Shown here piece after piece: positions 1 through 7,143 of a stretch of DNA of 24,513 nt. Each line of letters begins with the position of its first letter. Within the stretch, counting starts at the first letter, position 1. The notes under the pieces are model-generated. The model saw nothing but the letters and a program-made list of their open reading frames with translations. It had not been told where the DNA came from and searched no databases. A program made the position numbers and the translations under genes. Source of the stretch: an uncultured Oscillospiraceae bacterium (GTDB lineage Bacteria; Bacillota; Clostridia; Oscillospirales; Oscillospiraceae). The stretch covers positions 1 through 24,513 of the forward strand of contig CAAERF010000560.1 of NCBI GenBank assembly GCA_900758315.1. Reading direction: 5' to 3'.

Positions 1-96
1 AACAAGGGGCGTGAGATCTGTAGAAACGACAAAACTTACCGCTATCCGGCGGCGGGGAAATCGCATATAATGGAGTATTAGAAGGATGGGAGCGTG

Positions 97-582
97 ATGA
101 AATCTATGGAGATCCAGATGATAGGAGCCAATTCCATGCTGATTTACGCCAGTGCGGCGGAGTTGGATCAACGCAATATGGACGCCGGATCGCTGGATCT
201 GCAGGATGTGCTGCTGCTGACCCGGGAGGCCTGCTGCAAGGGCGGGATTCCGGTGGCCGATATGATGGAGATCGAAGCCTATTCCGACGGGGACAGTGCG
301 ATGGTGTTTCTCCGTCTGCGGGAGATGCGCCGGCAGTGGATTGGCTTTCCGGATCTGCCTGCGCTGCTGGATGGGCTGGCGGCGCTGCCGGAGCCGGCCT
401 GTGACGGGATGGGATTCTGGAACGGCAGATATTATCTCTCTGCGGAGGAAGAGGCGGCCGGATTGCTAGCGGAGTTCGGTGAGACGCCTCCGCGCAGGGT
501 ACAGTATGCAGCGGAGGAGCATGGGGCGCTGATTTTGGATCAGGAGGGCCTGAAACGGCTCTGGGCCTGTTTACGCTCTTGA
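97..582 (+). CDS. MecA-like adaptor protein (short, divergent)
   Basis: Predicted 161-residue protein. The N-terminus (MEIQMIGANSMLIYAS, then an acidic-helical stretch) resembles the start of MecA. The C-terminal third (GRYYLS, LLAEFGE, then HGALILDQEGLKRL) follows the order of the MecA C-terminal domain, where NRYYLYV, LLEYA and YGKLIISEHAL occur. MecA family proteins deliver substrates to the ClpC unfoldase; this one is shorter than Bacillus MecA (about 218 residues) because the acidic linker is nearly absent. A GTG at 94 directly precedes the ATG at 97, and AAGGA at 82-86 serves either. An ATG at 106 would align better with MecA starts but lies far from the ribosome site. A TATAAT at 66-71 could be its -10, but no good -35 is visible. 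The family call is by eye and moderately sure; the role as a ClpC adaptor is inferred. Confidence 0.68.
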   Translation: MKSMEIQMIGANSMLIYASAAELDQRNMDAGSLDLQDVLLLTREACCKGGIPVADMMEIEAYSDGDSAMVFLRLREMRRQWIGFPDLPALLDGLAALPEPACDGMGFWNGRYYLSAEEEAAGLLAEFGETPPRRVQYAAEEHGALILDQEGLKRLWACLRS

Positions 583-597
583 CAGGTATGGTATACT
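570..597 (+). promoter_or_regulatory. Extended -10 promoter for smpB
   Basis: TATACT at 592-597 is preceded by TG at 589-590, giving an extended -10. A weak -35 (TTTACG, 570-575) lies 16 bases upstream, inside the end of the preceding gene. It would start transcription near 604 and give a leader of about 90 bases before smpB. Confidence 0.5.
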
Positions 598-696
598 ATT
601 AAAATGAGATCTTGTCCTTCGCTCTGCGTGGCTGCATTGCACTGAGCAGTGTGCCGGTGGAGGGAAGTGCGAAAAAGGACAGAGAAGGAGTCCGCT

Positions 697-1167
697 ATGC
701 CTGCACAAAAGGGAGTCAAGGGAATCGCGAAAAACCGCGCCGCCTTTCACAATTACTATATTGAGGAGCGGTACGAGGCCGGGATTGAATTGTGCGGTAC
801 CGAGGTGAAGTCTATCCGTGCCGGCAAAGTGAATCTGAAGGACTCGTTCTGTCAGGTGAAGGGCGGCGAGCTCTTTGTCTACGGAATGCACATCTCTCCC
901 TATGAAAAGGGGAATGTGTTCAACCGGGATCCCAGACGGGACCGGCGGCTCCTGATGCATAAGCGGGAGATCATGCGGCTGTACGGCCGGATCAAACAGG
1001 ACGGATATGCGCTCATTCCACTGTCCCTGTACTTTAAAAACGCACGGGTGAAGGTGGAAATCGGTCTGGCAAAGGGCAAAAAGCTCTACGACAAACGGGA
1101 GGCGGCGGCGGAGCGCAGCGCCAAACGGGAGATGGACCGGACCATGAAGACATATGGCAGAAGATGA
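697..1167 (+). CDS. smpB: SsrA-binding protein SmpB
   Basis: 156-residue SmpB, the protein partner of tmRNA that places it in the A site of stalled ribosomes. Visible family hallmarks are [20 protein letters not shown] near the N-terminus, [18 protein letters not shown] in the OB-fold core, and the basic C-terminal tail ending in [10 protein letters not shown], which in the family becomes helical in the decoding centre. The start at 697 has AAGGAG at 685-690 with 6-base spacing. An in-frame ATG at 649 would add 16 residues unlike the family and lacks a ribosome site. tmRNA itself lies 650 bases downstream, so both parts of trans-translation sit together with only a prolyl isomerase between. 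Confidence is very high. Confidence 0.97.
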   Translation: MPAQKGVKGIAKNRAAFHNYYIEERYEAGIELCGTEVKSIRAGKVNLKDSFCQVKGGELFVYGMHISPYEKGNVFNRDPRRDRRLLMHKREIMRLYGRIKQDGYALIPLSLYFKNARVKVEIGLAKGKKLYDKREAAAERSAKREMDRTMKTYGRR

Positions 1168-1219
1168 CACTGCTAGTATGTGCATCATGAGCGGAAATAT
1201 GAAGGAGGATATTCTAAAA

Positions 1220-1741
1220 ATGGCAGAGAATCCTATTGTGACCTTTGAAATGGAGAACGGAAAGGTCTTTCGGGCAGAGCTCTATCCCGATGTGGCACCG
1301 AACACGGTAAACAACTTTATCTCCCTGGTGAAAAGCGGCTTTTACAACGGCGTGATCTTCCACCGTGTGATTCCCGGCTTTATGGTGCAGGGCGGCGATC
1401 CCAAGGGTGTCGGCGTCGGCGGCCCGGGATATTCGATCCGCGGTGAGTTCACCAACAACAAATTTAAGAACGATCTGAAGCATGAGCGCGGTGTCCTGTC
1501 TATGGCGCGCACGTCGGATCCCAACAGTGCCGGCAGTCAGTTCTTCGTGATGGTGGCCGATTCTCCCCATCTGGACGGTGACTATGCTGCGTTCGGAAAG
1601 GTCACCGAGGGCATCGAGGTTGTCGATGAGATCGTGTTTGCAAAGCGGGACTGGATGGATAAGCCCCTGCAGGATCAGCGCATGAAGACGGTTTCTGTCG
1701 AGACCTTTGGCGTGGATTATCCGGAGCCTGAAAAGGTTTGA
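1220..1741 (+). CDS. Cyclophilin-type peptidyl-prolyl cis-trans isomerase
   Basis: 173-residue single-domain cyclophilin catalysing cis-trans isomerisation of X-Pro bonds. The active-site strand FHRVIPGFMVQGGDP (residues 48-61) contains the catalytic Arg49 with Phe54 and Gln57. GSQFF (105-109) and HLDGDYAAFGKV (117-128) are the other family blocks. No signal peptide is seen, so it is probably cytoplasmic. The chosen ATG at 1220 has AAGGAGG at 1202-1208, spaced about 11 bases. An upstream in-frame ATG at 1154, inside the end of smpB, would give a 22-residue extension that does not look conserved. It lies 52 bases after smpB and may be co-transcribed with it. The stop region overlaps a possible ssrA promoter. 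Confidence 0.94.
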   Translation: MAENPIVTFEMENGKVFRAELYPDVAPNTVNNFISLVKSGFYNGVIFHRVIPGFMVQGGDPKGVGVGGPGYSIRGEFTNNKFKNDLKHERGVLSMARTSDPNSAGSQFFVMVADSPHLDGDYAAFGKVTEGIEVVDEIVFAKRDWMDKPLQDQRMKTVSVETFGVDYPEPEKV

Positions 1742-1767
1742 TAAACCTGGGACAATTGTGTTACTAT
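1738..1767 (+). promoter_or_regulatory. Possible ssrA promoter
   Basis: TTGATA (1738-1743), overlapping the stop of the isomerase gene, is followed 18 bases later by TACTAT (1762-1767). Several overlapping TATAAA/AATATA alternatives exist at 1765-1778, so the exact -10 is uncertain. Strong transcription of tmRNA is expected from a promoter in this interval. Confidence 0.4.
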
Positions 1768-1812
1768 AAATAATATAAATGGTTCGCTGCTTGGATGCGG
1801 CGAACCTGTCAT

Positions 1813-2186
1813 GGGGGCGTACCGGTTTCGACGGGGACGCTGAAGTGGAGATAGCGAGCAGCGGCGCCTAACCGCTCAACAATGGGCAATTATAAATTAA
1901 AGAACAACGATAATTACGTTGCCGTCGCTGCTTAATTAAGCAGTTGACCTCCGCCCGTTTGTGCGCGGACGCCGATCCCGGAGGGACCACGGACCGGGCT
2001 GGGTGATGCCTTAAGTGGTAAACGTGCGTGCCGTAAGCTTTGCCGGTGCCATGAATGATGAAGCTACTGAACTTGTGAGTGTGTCGGTTCACGCGCAGGT
2101 GAGGGAATGTAAAAAATCGACTGCGCTCGGAGAAGTCTCCAGGGATACGTTTTCGGACACGGGTTCAACTCCCGTCGCCTCCACCA
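1813..2186 (+). ncRNA. ssrA: Transfer-messenger RNA (tmRNA)
   Basis: 374-base tmRNA that rescues stalled ribosomes with SmpB. The 5' end GGGGGCG (1813-1819) pairs with CGCCTCC near the 3' end, followed by the encoded ACCA ending at 2186. The T-arm (CGGGTTCAACTCCCG) and the 5' block GGTTTCGACGGGGACGC are typical. The messenger part reads, with GGC at 1885 as the likely resume codon, (A)GNYKLKNNDNYVAVAA and stops at TAA 1933-1935. The C-terminal VAVAA fits the ClpXP-type degron consensus (usually ALAA). The resume codon is inferred from the frame and the distance from the first pseudoknot region; a later start within the same frame is possible. It is a one-piece tmRNA. Confidence 0.96.
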
Positions 2187-2191
2187 TGCTG

Positions 2192-2225
2192 ACGCCGTAG
2201 ATTTGTTGGAATCTGCGGCGTTTTT
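2192..2225 (+). terminator. Rho-independent terminator of ssrA
   Basis: A 12 bp stem (ACGCCGTAGATT pairing with AATCTGCGGCGT, one T-G wobble) with a 6-base loop is followed by TTTTT. It starts 5 bases after the tmRNA CCA. Confidence 0.93.
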
Positions 2226-2306
2226 GATATACAACAAAGGCCTGCTCCATTTCAGGAGCAGGCCATCAATTTAGTATCCTTTTGTGCGAGCTCAGCGCGT
2301 CCTGGA

Positions 2307-3167
2307 TTACAGAGCGTTGTGAAAAGCCTGTGTCAGCTGTGCGAAATCCGAGAGGCTCAGCTGCTCACCGCGAATATTAGCGGGAAAGCCACAGCTCTGG
2401 AGCAGATCCGTGATCTCGGCCTTGGTCAGCTGTCCACTGAAGCCGCTGGCCAGTCCGTTGACCAGCGTTTTCCGGCGCATGGCGAAGGAGGCCTTCACGA
2501 TGCGGAAAAACAGCTTTTCATCGACTACTGGTACCGGCGGGGTCGCAGTTGGGGTCAGCTGAATCACGGCGGAGGTGACTTTGGGAGCCGGTAGGAAACA
2601 GTCTGGCGGCACCTCGAAGAGCAGCTCACAGGTGGCGTGATACTGACAGTACAGGGAAAACGCGCCGTAATCTGAGGTGCGCGGACCTGCGCAGATTCGT
2701 TTGGCGACTTCGCGCTGAATCATCACCGTAATCGAGGCAAAGCACTTGGCCTCCAGTAAGGCAGTCAGTACCGGCGTTGTGATGTTATAGGGGAGGTTGG
2801 CGCAGACGATGGGAGTCAGCCCGGAGAGGGAAGTTGCCGCCAGTTCGGGCAGATTGAGCTTGAGGATGTCTCCGGGGATGATAGAGACGTTGGGATAGGG
2901 CTCCATGGTCTCCTGTAAAATGGGCAGCAGAGCCCGGTCCAGTTCCACGGCCACCACCTGCTCTGCCCGCATGGCCAGCTGTTGGGTCAGTGGTCCGATG
3001 CCGGGCCCGATTTCCAGCACGCCATAGCCGGGACCAGCGCCGGAGGCGTCCGCAATGCGCTGCGGGACTGCCGGGTCGATGAGAAAATTCTGCCCCATGG
3101 ACTTGGAAAAGCGGAATCCATGCCGGCCCAGCAGGCCTTTGATTTGATTGATATTACAAAGGTCCAT
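2307..3167 (-). CDS. rsmA: 16S rRNA (adenine1518-N6/adenine1519-N6)-dimethyltransferase RsmA (KsgA)
   Basis: 286-residue Rossmann-fold methyltransferase that dimethylates the two adjacent adenines in the 3' hairpin of 16S rRNA during 30S maturation, using S-adenosylmethionine. Visible motifs: KSMGQNFLID (22-31), the SAM-binding EIGPGIGPLT (52-61), VVAVELDR (71-78), and the catalytic NLPYNIT (124-130), followed by QREVAKR and a C-terminal helical domain. The start at 3167 is supported by AAAGGGA about 10 bases upstream and by fit to the family start. The open frame extends further upstream, but that part runs through a terminator. It follows a yabE-like gene, as in Bacillus, but without rnmV between. 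Confidence 0.96.
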   Translation of the reverse strand: MDLCNINQIKGLLGRHGFRFSKSMGQNFLIDPAVPQRIADASGAGPGYGVLEIGPGIGPLTQQLAMRAEQVVAVELDRALLPILQETMEPYPNVSIIPGDILKLNLPELAATSLSGLTPIVCANLPYNITTPVLTALLEAKCFASITVMIQREVAKRICAGPRTSDYGAFSLYCQYHATCELLFEVPPDCFLPAPKVTSAVIQLTPTATPPVPVVDEKLFFRIVKASFAMRRKTLVNGLASGFSGQLTKAEITDLLQSCGFPANIRGEQLSLSDFAQLTQAFHNAL

Positions 3168-3208
3168 ATGAGTGTTTCCCTTTCTGCATACGTAAAATTC
3201 AGTATAGC

Positions 3209-3245
3209 AAAAGAAAAACCGCTTTGCAAGGCGCAAAGCGGTTTT
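3209..3245 (-). terminator. Terminator between the yabE-like gene and rsmA
   Basis: A perfect 13 bp inverted repeat (3215-3227 with 3233-3245, 5-base loop) is followed on the minus strand by a T-rich tail (TTTTTCTTTT). It lies 14 bases after the stop of the yabE-like gene and 47 bases before the rsmA start. It therefore ends most yabE transcripts and attenuates read-through into rsmA. Confidence 0.88.
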
Positions 3246-3259
3246 GTGATCTGTGGAGG

Positions 3260-4342
3260 TTATCCGAGAATATAGACGGTACAGTTGCGCCGTCCAAAGG
3301 AACAGCACTCCGAGTAAGAGTTGAAGTACAGATCGATGATGTTGCCCTTCACGGCGCCGCCGCAGTCACCTGCTACAGCGATACCGTACAGCACAGAGCC
3401 GGAAGAGGTCTGGATATACATCCGGGTACCGTAGGGGATCACCCTGGGATCCACGGCAATGACACCAACCTGAGCTCTTCTGCCGGTGGCGGTTCCGCTG
3501 CCGGGACGGGCAGTATAAGCAGTTGCAGAACAGGTCATCGTCTTTTTGACCGTGTACGTGTTGCCGGAGACCGTTGTAATGGTGTTCTTTTCGTCGTCGA
3601 TGTTGGTAATGTAATCGCGGGACTGGCTGAGAGAACTGAGGGACGGCGCGGAAACGTGAGTGCCGTAAGAAGTGACCTCAGTGACGGGATCGGTGGTCTT
3701 GGTTTTCACCAGAGTAGAGGTGGGCTTGCCGCCGTCAATGGATTTCAACTCATAGGTGTAGACGGTTTTGCCCTTGACACCCTTCTGGGTGACCGCTTCG
3801 GTACCCCGCGCCATAGTGGGGTCAGCGACCCGCTTAGAGCTGTAGGGAATGCTCTTGGTTTTCTTCTTGTAGGTGATTTTGACACGATTGATTACGATGG
3901 AGTCGCCGCTTGCTACTTCGGCGTCCAGATCCGCTGAGACCAGGTCGTTTTTACCCAGCTCGATATTCAGCTGATCCAGAACGTCAGAGACGGTCTCACC
4001 CTCGTCGGTGAGCACAGAGACTGCGGCGCCGTCACAGGTAACCGTGACATACTGTTTGTGGGTGATAGAAACCTCCACCGTGTCCTTCTTGGTGTTTTCG
4101 GCGGTGTCGACGCAGTCGCTGGCGGACAACTCCAAGCCGGCCTCGTCCAACACGTCCTCCATCTCATCGGAGTAGCTCTCGACGGTGTACATCGTGTCAT
4201 CCAATGTGATCTCATAGACCGTTTTTGCCTTTTCGGAGTTGGCGAACAGCAGCACGAGGCCAAAGGCCAGCGCCATTGTCAACCCGATCCGAAGGGCAAT
4301 TTTGGCCAGTCGGGCGTGGGTGGTGCTTCGAAAATGACTCAT
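3260..4342 (-). CDS. yabE: YabE/RpfB-like cell-wall protein (DUF348, G5, 3D domains)
   Basis: 360-residue exported protein. A membrane anchor or signal helix spans about residues 12-35. Two DUF348 repeats follow (about 40-90 and 97-152), then a G5 domain (about 155-232) with the GVKGKTVYTYELK signature. The C-terminal 3D domain (about 268-360) carries the three conserved aspartates, Asp298 (AVDPRVIPYGT), Asp326 (AGDCGG) and Asp337 (IIDLYF). The 3D fold is shared with MltA-type lytic transglycosylases, so it probably binds or cleaves peptidoglycan outside the membrane. AGGAGG at 4349-4354 lies 6 bases from the ATG. It sits upstream of rsmA as yabE does in Bacillus. Cys343, 344, 345-region and Cys354 near the C-terminus might form a disulphide. 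Symbol is by homology of architecture and synteny. Confidence 0.9.
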   Translation of the reverse strand: MSHFRSTTHARLAKIALRIGLTMALAFGLVLLFANSEKAKTVYEITLDDTMYTVESYSDEMEDVLDEAGLELSASDCVDTAENTKKDTVEVSITHKQYVTVTCDGAAVSVLTDEGETVSDVLDQLNIELGKNDLVSADLDAEVASGDSIVINRVKITYKKKTKSIPYSSKRVADPTMARGTEAVTQKGVKGKTVYTYELKSIDGGKPTSTLVKTKTTDPVTEVTSYGTHVSAPSLSSLSQSRDYITNIDDEKNTITTVSGNTYTVKKTMTCSATAYTARPGSGTATGRRAQVGVIAVDPRVIPYGTRMYIQTSSGSVLYGIAVAGDCGGAVKGNIIDLYFNSYSECCSFGRRNCTVYILG

Positions 4343-4433
4343 TCAATTCCTCCTAAAATAAACTGGCGGGATACAGCTCTCAATATGAGTTACCAACTTG
4401 TTATTTTTGTAACCGCACTGCTTATCGTTTTGA

Positions 4434-4462
4434 ATTATACTCCATAACGGCTAAAATGTCAA
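4434..4462 (-). promoter_or_regulatory. Consensus sigma-A promoter of the yabE-like gene
   Basis: On the minus strand TTGACA (4457-4462) and TATAAT (4434-4439) are separated by exactly 17 bases, a full match to the vegetative consensus. Transcription would begin near 4427, giving a leader of about 85 bases. Confidence 0.9.
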
Positions 4463-4640
4463 GTTATCAGAACCAACTGGGGCAATTTGGACGGGCGGGC
4501 GCAAAAATAGGACAAAATATTCTGGATAAAAACACGGAGTATTTGTCAAAATTCTGTGTCAAACGTAACAAACGGTAACAAAAAAAGTGCCCTTCCTTTT
4601 GCAGGATTTCCACCTGATTTTTCTCCGGGCGAGCCTGTAC
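4463..4640. other. AT-rich spacer between divergent promoters
   Basis: Part of the 370-base gap between the yabE-like gene and the CYTH gene. It contains two TTGACA-like hexamers on the minus strand (around 4551-4564) without a matching -10, and AT-rich runs. I see no coding region, no strong hairpin and no RNA signature. Confidence 0.5.
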
Positions 4641-4645
4641 AGCAG

Positions 4646-4675
4646 TTGACGATCCGCCTGGGAGTCCGGTACAAT
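4646..4675 (+). promoter_or_regulatory. Sigma-A promoter of the CYTH gene group
   Basis: TTGACG (4646-4651) and TACAAT (4670-4675) with 18-base spacing, 38 bases before the CYTH start. It may drive the CYTH, macrodomain and vWA genes together, as no terminator is seen between them. Confidence 0.75.
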
Positions 4676-4712
4676 AGAGGGCACAGGAAACGGAAAGAGG
4701 CGAGAAAACGCG

Positions 4713-5201
4713 ATGGAAATTGAGCGTAAATTCTGGATTGAAACACTGCCGGATCTGCCGGAGGAGAGCTGCAGCGACGTGTATCAGGGCTACCTCTGCA
4801 CGGCGCCGGTGGAGCTGCGCATCCGCAAGCGGCAGGACCGGAAAACCGGACAGGTCCGCTATCAGCTCTGCGTCAAGAGTATTGGGAAACTGAGCCGCCA
4901 TGAGGTGGAGACGGAGCTGTCTCAGGAACAGTTTGACGAGCTGGCCAGCATGCTGGATCAGCCGTTGATCCACAAAGAGTTTCACGCCTATCGGCTGACA
5001 GATGGCCATATTTTGGAGTGCTCCATTGTGGACGAGGGTGTTTTCTCCTATGCGGAGGTGGAGTTTGCCTCGGAAGAGGAGGCCCTTCGCTGGGAACCGC
5101 TGGACTGTCTGGGCAAAGAGACCACCTATGAACCGGGTGTCAGCATGCGGGACTACTGGAAGGACCGCAAAAAGCGCTGGCCGGAGGACCAGAAAGAGTA
5201 A
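4713..5201 (+). CDS. CYTH-domain (triphosphate tunnel metalloenzyme) protein
   Basis: 162-residue single-domain protein starting with MEIERKFWI, the ExExK signature that opens the CYTH/TTM tunnel. Further charged strands follow: ELRIRKRQ, RYQLCVKS, RHEVETEL, KEFHAYRL, LECSIVDEG and YAEVEFASEEEA. Their alternating acidic and basic residues would line the tunnel that holds the triphosphate and divalent metal. Bacterial members hydrolyse inorganic triphosphate or nucleoside triphosphates, and some make cyclic AMP (class IV); which reaction applies here cannot be read from sequence. No signal peptide is present. It stands first in a plus-strand group with a macrodomain and a vWA gene. The ribosome site is weak (AAAGAGG, about 4694-4700). 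Confidence 0.9.
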   Translation: MEIERKFWIETLPDLPEESCSDVYQGYLCTAPVELRIRKRQDRKTGQVRYQLCVKSIGKLSRHEVETELSQEQFDELASMLDQPLIHKEFHAYRLTDGHILECSIVDEGVFSYAEVEFASEEEALRWEPLDCLGKETTYEPGVSMRDYWKDRKKRWPEDQKE

Positions 5202-5219
5202 CGGAAGGGAAAAGCGAAA

Positions 5220-5257
5220 CCAGGCGACGCCCGGTGCAATGGCCGGGAACCGCTTGG
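5220..5257 (+). other. Two-helix RNA structure before the macrodomain gene
   Basis: In the 97-base gap, CCAGGCG (5220-5226) pairs with CGCTTGG (5251-5257, one G-T wobble). It encloses CCCGG (5230-5234) paired with CCGGG (5243-5247), leaving a symmetric internal loop ACG/AAC and an 8-base apical loop TGCAATGG. No T-run follows, so it is not a terminator. It lies 26 bases before the ribosome site. I do not match it to a known riboswitch. Confidence 0.5.
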
Positions 5258-5298
5258 CTTGCTGTACCCTATAAGAGGGAAGAGAGGGGAGATGCGCT

Positions 5299-6387
5299 GT
5301 GCCGCTGAATATTTTGCGTCAGGATATTACTCAGATGAAGGTGGATGCCATCGTCAACGCCGCCAACGCGCACCTGAAGCGTGGCGGCGGGGTGTGCGGC
5401 GCGATCTTTGACGCCGCAGGAGCCGAACAGCTGCAACGGGCGTGCGACCGGATCGGCCATTGTCCCACGGGACAGGCGGTCCTCACCAAGGGGTATCGGC
5501 TGCCGGCGGCCTACATCATCCATACCGTCGGCCCTGTCTGGCAGGGCGGCAATCAGGGGGAACAGGAGGCACTGATAGCCTGCTATCAGAACAGTCTGGC
5601 GCTGGCAAAAAAGAAGGGCATCAAATCGGTGGCCTTCCCACTGATCTCCTCGGGGATCTTCGGCTATCCCAAGGATCAGGCCCTGTCGGTGGCGGTGTCC
5701 GCCATCGGAAACTTCCTGCTCCATGAGGACATGATGGTCTACCTGGTGGTCTACGACAGGAGTGCCTACGCCTTCAGTGACCGGCTCTTTCAGAATATCG
5801 CGGCCTACATTGATCAGAGCTACGTGGATGCCAAAGAGCGGCTCTACGGCCGCTCAGCCCGGGAAAAGCAGTTTTTGCAGCAGCTGCGGGAGAGCGCGCC
5901 ATCCCCAGCGGAATTGGAGCGCTTCAATGTACCGGATATGGCTCCGACCTGTCCCTCAACACGGGTTTTTAGTGCTGTGACCGAGGAGAAAGCAGGTTCG
6001 GAACCGTCTACCTTTTTCTCACGGCTGAAAGATGTGCTGGGCCGGCGCAGGGAGGGCTTTTCTGCGGCGCTCATGGGCTATATCGACCAGAAGCAGCTGA
6101 AGGACAGCCAGGTCTACAAGCGAGCCAATCTGGACCGCAAACTGTTCTCCAAAATCCGCAGCAATCCCAACTATCACCCCAGCAAAAACACCGCCCTGGC
6201 GTTGGCGGTGGCGCTGGAGCTGAATCTGGATCAGACCCGGGATCTGCTGGCCCTGGCAGGGTGGGCCCTGTCTCCCAGCAGCCGGTTTGACCTGATCGTG
6301 CAGTACTTTATCCAGGAGGGAAACTACAACATCTTTGAGATCAACGAGGCACTGTTCGCCTTTGACGAGGGAATGCTGGGTGGCTGA
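5299..6387 (+). CDS. Macrodomain (ADP-ribose-binding) protein with C-terminal helical domain
   Basis: 362-residue cytoplasmic protein starting with GTG; GAGGGGAG at 5284-5291 is 7 bases upstream. Residues 1 to about 175 form a macrodomain. Asp16-Ala-Ile-Val-Asn-Ala-Ala-Asn and GGGVCGAI (29-36) form the ADP-ribose pocket of the MacroD type, and PLISSGIFGYP (114-124) is the phosphate-binding loop. Such enzymes remove ADP-ribose from proteins or deacetylate O-acetyl-ADP-ribose. A linker (about 180-235) leads to a helical domain (about 238-360) with FSAALMGYIDQKQLKDSQVY, FSKIRSNPNYHPSKNTALA and LLALAGWALS. This resembles an XRE-like helix-turn-helix arrangement, seen by eye only. A vWA gene follows by 80 bases. 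The substrate is unknown. Confidence 0.9.
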   Translation: MPLNILRQDITQMKVDAIVNAANAHLKRGGGVCGAIFDAAGAEQLQRACDRIGHCPTGQAVLTKGYRLPAAYIIHTVGPVWQGGNQGEQEALIACYQNSLALAKKKGIKSVAFPLISSGIFGYPKDQALSVAVSAIGNFLLHEDMMVYLVVYDRSAYAFSDRLFQNIAAYIDQSYVDAKERLYGRSAREKQFLQQLRESAPSPAELERFNVPDMAPTCPSTRVFSAVTEEKAGSEPSTFFSRLKDVLGRRREGFSAALMGYIDQKQLKDSQVYKRANLDRKLFSKIRSNPNYHPSKNTALALAVALELNLDQTRDLLALAGWALSPSSRFDLIVQYFIQEGNYNIFEINEALFAFDEGMLGG

Positions 6388-6419
6388 AATGTCGCCTGCC
6401 GGGCGACCACTTGCCTCTG

Positions 6420-6467
6420 CTGAGATGGTATCCTGATGGCAACAAAGACACAAGGAGGACATCTCAG
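6420..6467 (+). promoter_or_regulatory. Stem flanking the vWA ribosome-binding site
   Basis: CTGAGATG (6420-6427) is the exact complement of CATCTCAG (6460-6467), which ends one base before the ATG at 6468. AAGGAGG (6452-6458) lies in the 32-base loop. The stem could couple or modulate translation of the vWA gene. Confidence 0.4.
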
Positions 6468-7139
6468 ATGAAACAGAATTTCACAGAACTGGTATTTATT
6501 TTGGATCGTTCCGGCTCCATGTCCGGTCTGGAGGGCGACACCATCGGCGGCTTCAACGGCATGCTGGAGCGGCAAAAGAAAGAGCCCGGAGAGGCTGTGG
6601 TCACGACAGTTCTCTTTGACGATCAGTACGAACTGCTGCATGACCGCATTCCTCTCCAGGCTGTCCGCCCGATGACCGACCGGCAGTACTTTGTCCGGGG
6701 CTGTACCGCCCTGCTGGACGCCATCGGACGCACCGTCAACAAGGTGGCCAATGTGCATCGTGGCATGGCGGAGGAGTACCGTCCGGAGCGCGTCATGTTT
6801 GTCATCATCACAGACGGCTTTGAAAACGCCAGCCGGGAGTACAACTGGGACAAGGTAAAGTCGATGGTGGAGCACTATAAGGCGAAGTATCACTGGGAGT
6901 TTCTCTTCCTGGGCGCCAATCTGGACGCCATCGGTACCGCGGCCCGCTTTGGTATCTCCGCAGACCGGGCGGTGCAGTACCACTCGGACCACATCGGCAC
7001 GCAGGTGAACTACCAGGCCGTGAGCCAGGCGGTCTCCGACTTCCGGGAGGGCCAGCTGGCGCCCAGCGGCACCAGCCAAGGGAGAGCGTGGAAGCGCCGC
7101 ATTGAGGCGGACTTCCAGAGCCGGAAGAAGGGACAGTGA
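6468..7139 (+). CDS. von Willebrand factor type A (vWA) domain protein
   Basis: 223-residue protein that is almost entirely one vWA domain. The metal-ion-dependent adhesion site is complete: Asp13-x-Ser15-x-Ser17 (DRSGSMSG), Thr80 (RGCTALLDAIG) and Asp116 (VIITDGFENAS). No signal peptide or membrane segment is visible, so it is presumably a cytoplasmic protein-interaction module rather than an adhesin. The start at 6468 has AAGGAGG 9 bases upstream; an earlier in-frame ATG at 6411 would precede the ribosome site. It follows the macrodomain gene and likely shares its transcript. Its stop is only 4 bases from the stop of the convergent permease gene, with no terminator between. The end (KRRIEADFQSRKKGQ) is basic. 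Confidence 0.9.
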   Translation: MKQNFTELVFILDRSGSMSGLEGDTIGGFNGMLERQKKEPGEAVVTTVLFDDQYELLHDRIPLQAVRPMTDRQYFVRGCTALLDAIGRTVNKVANVHRGMAEEYRPERVMFVIITDGFENASREYNWDKVKSMVEHYKAKYHWEFLFLGANLDAIGTAARFGISADRAVQYHSDHIGTQVNYQAVSQAVSDFREGQLAPSGTSQGRAWKRRIEADFQSRKKGQ

Positions 7140-7143
7140 GCGT

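Noticed and set aside
649..696. Upstream in-frame start for smpB
   Set aside because: No ribosome site, residues unlike SmpB, and AAGGAG sits correctly for the ATG at 697.
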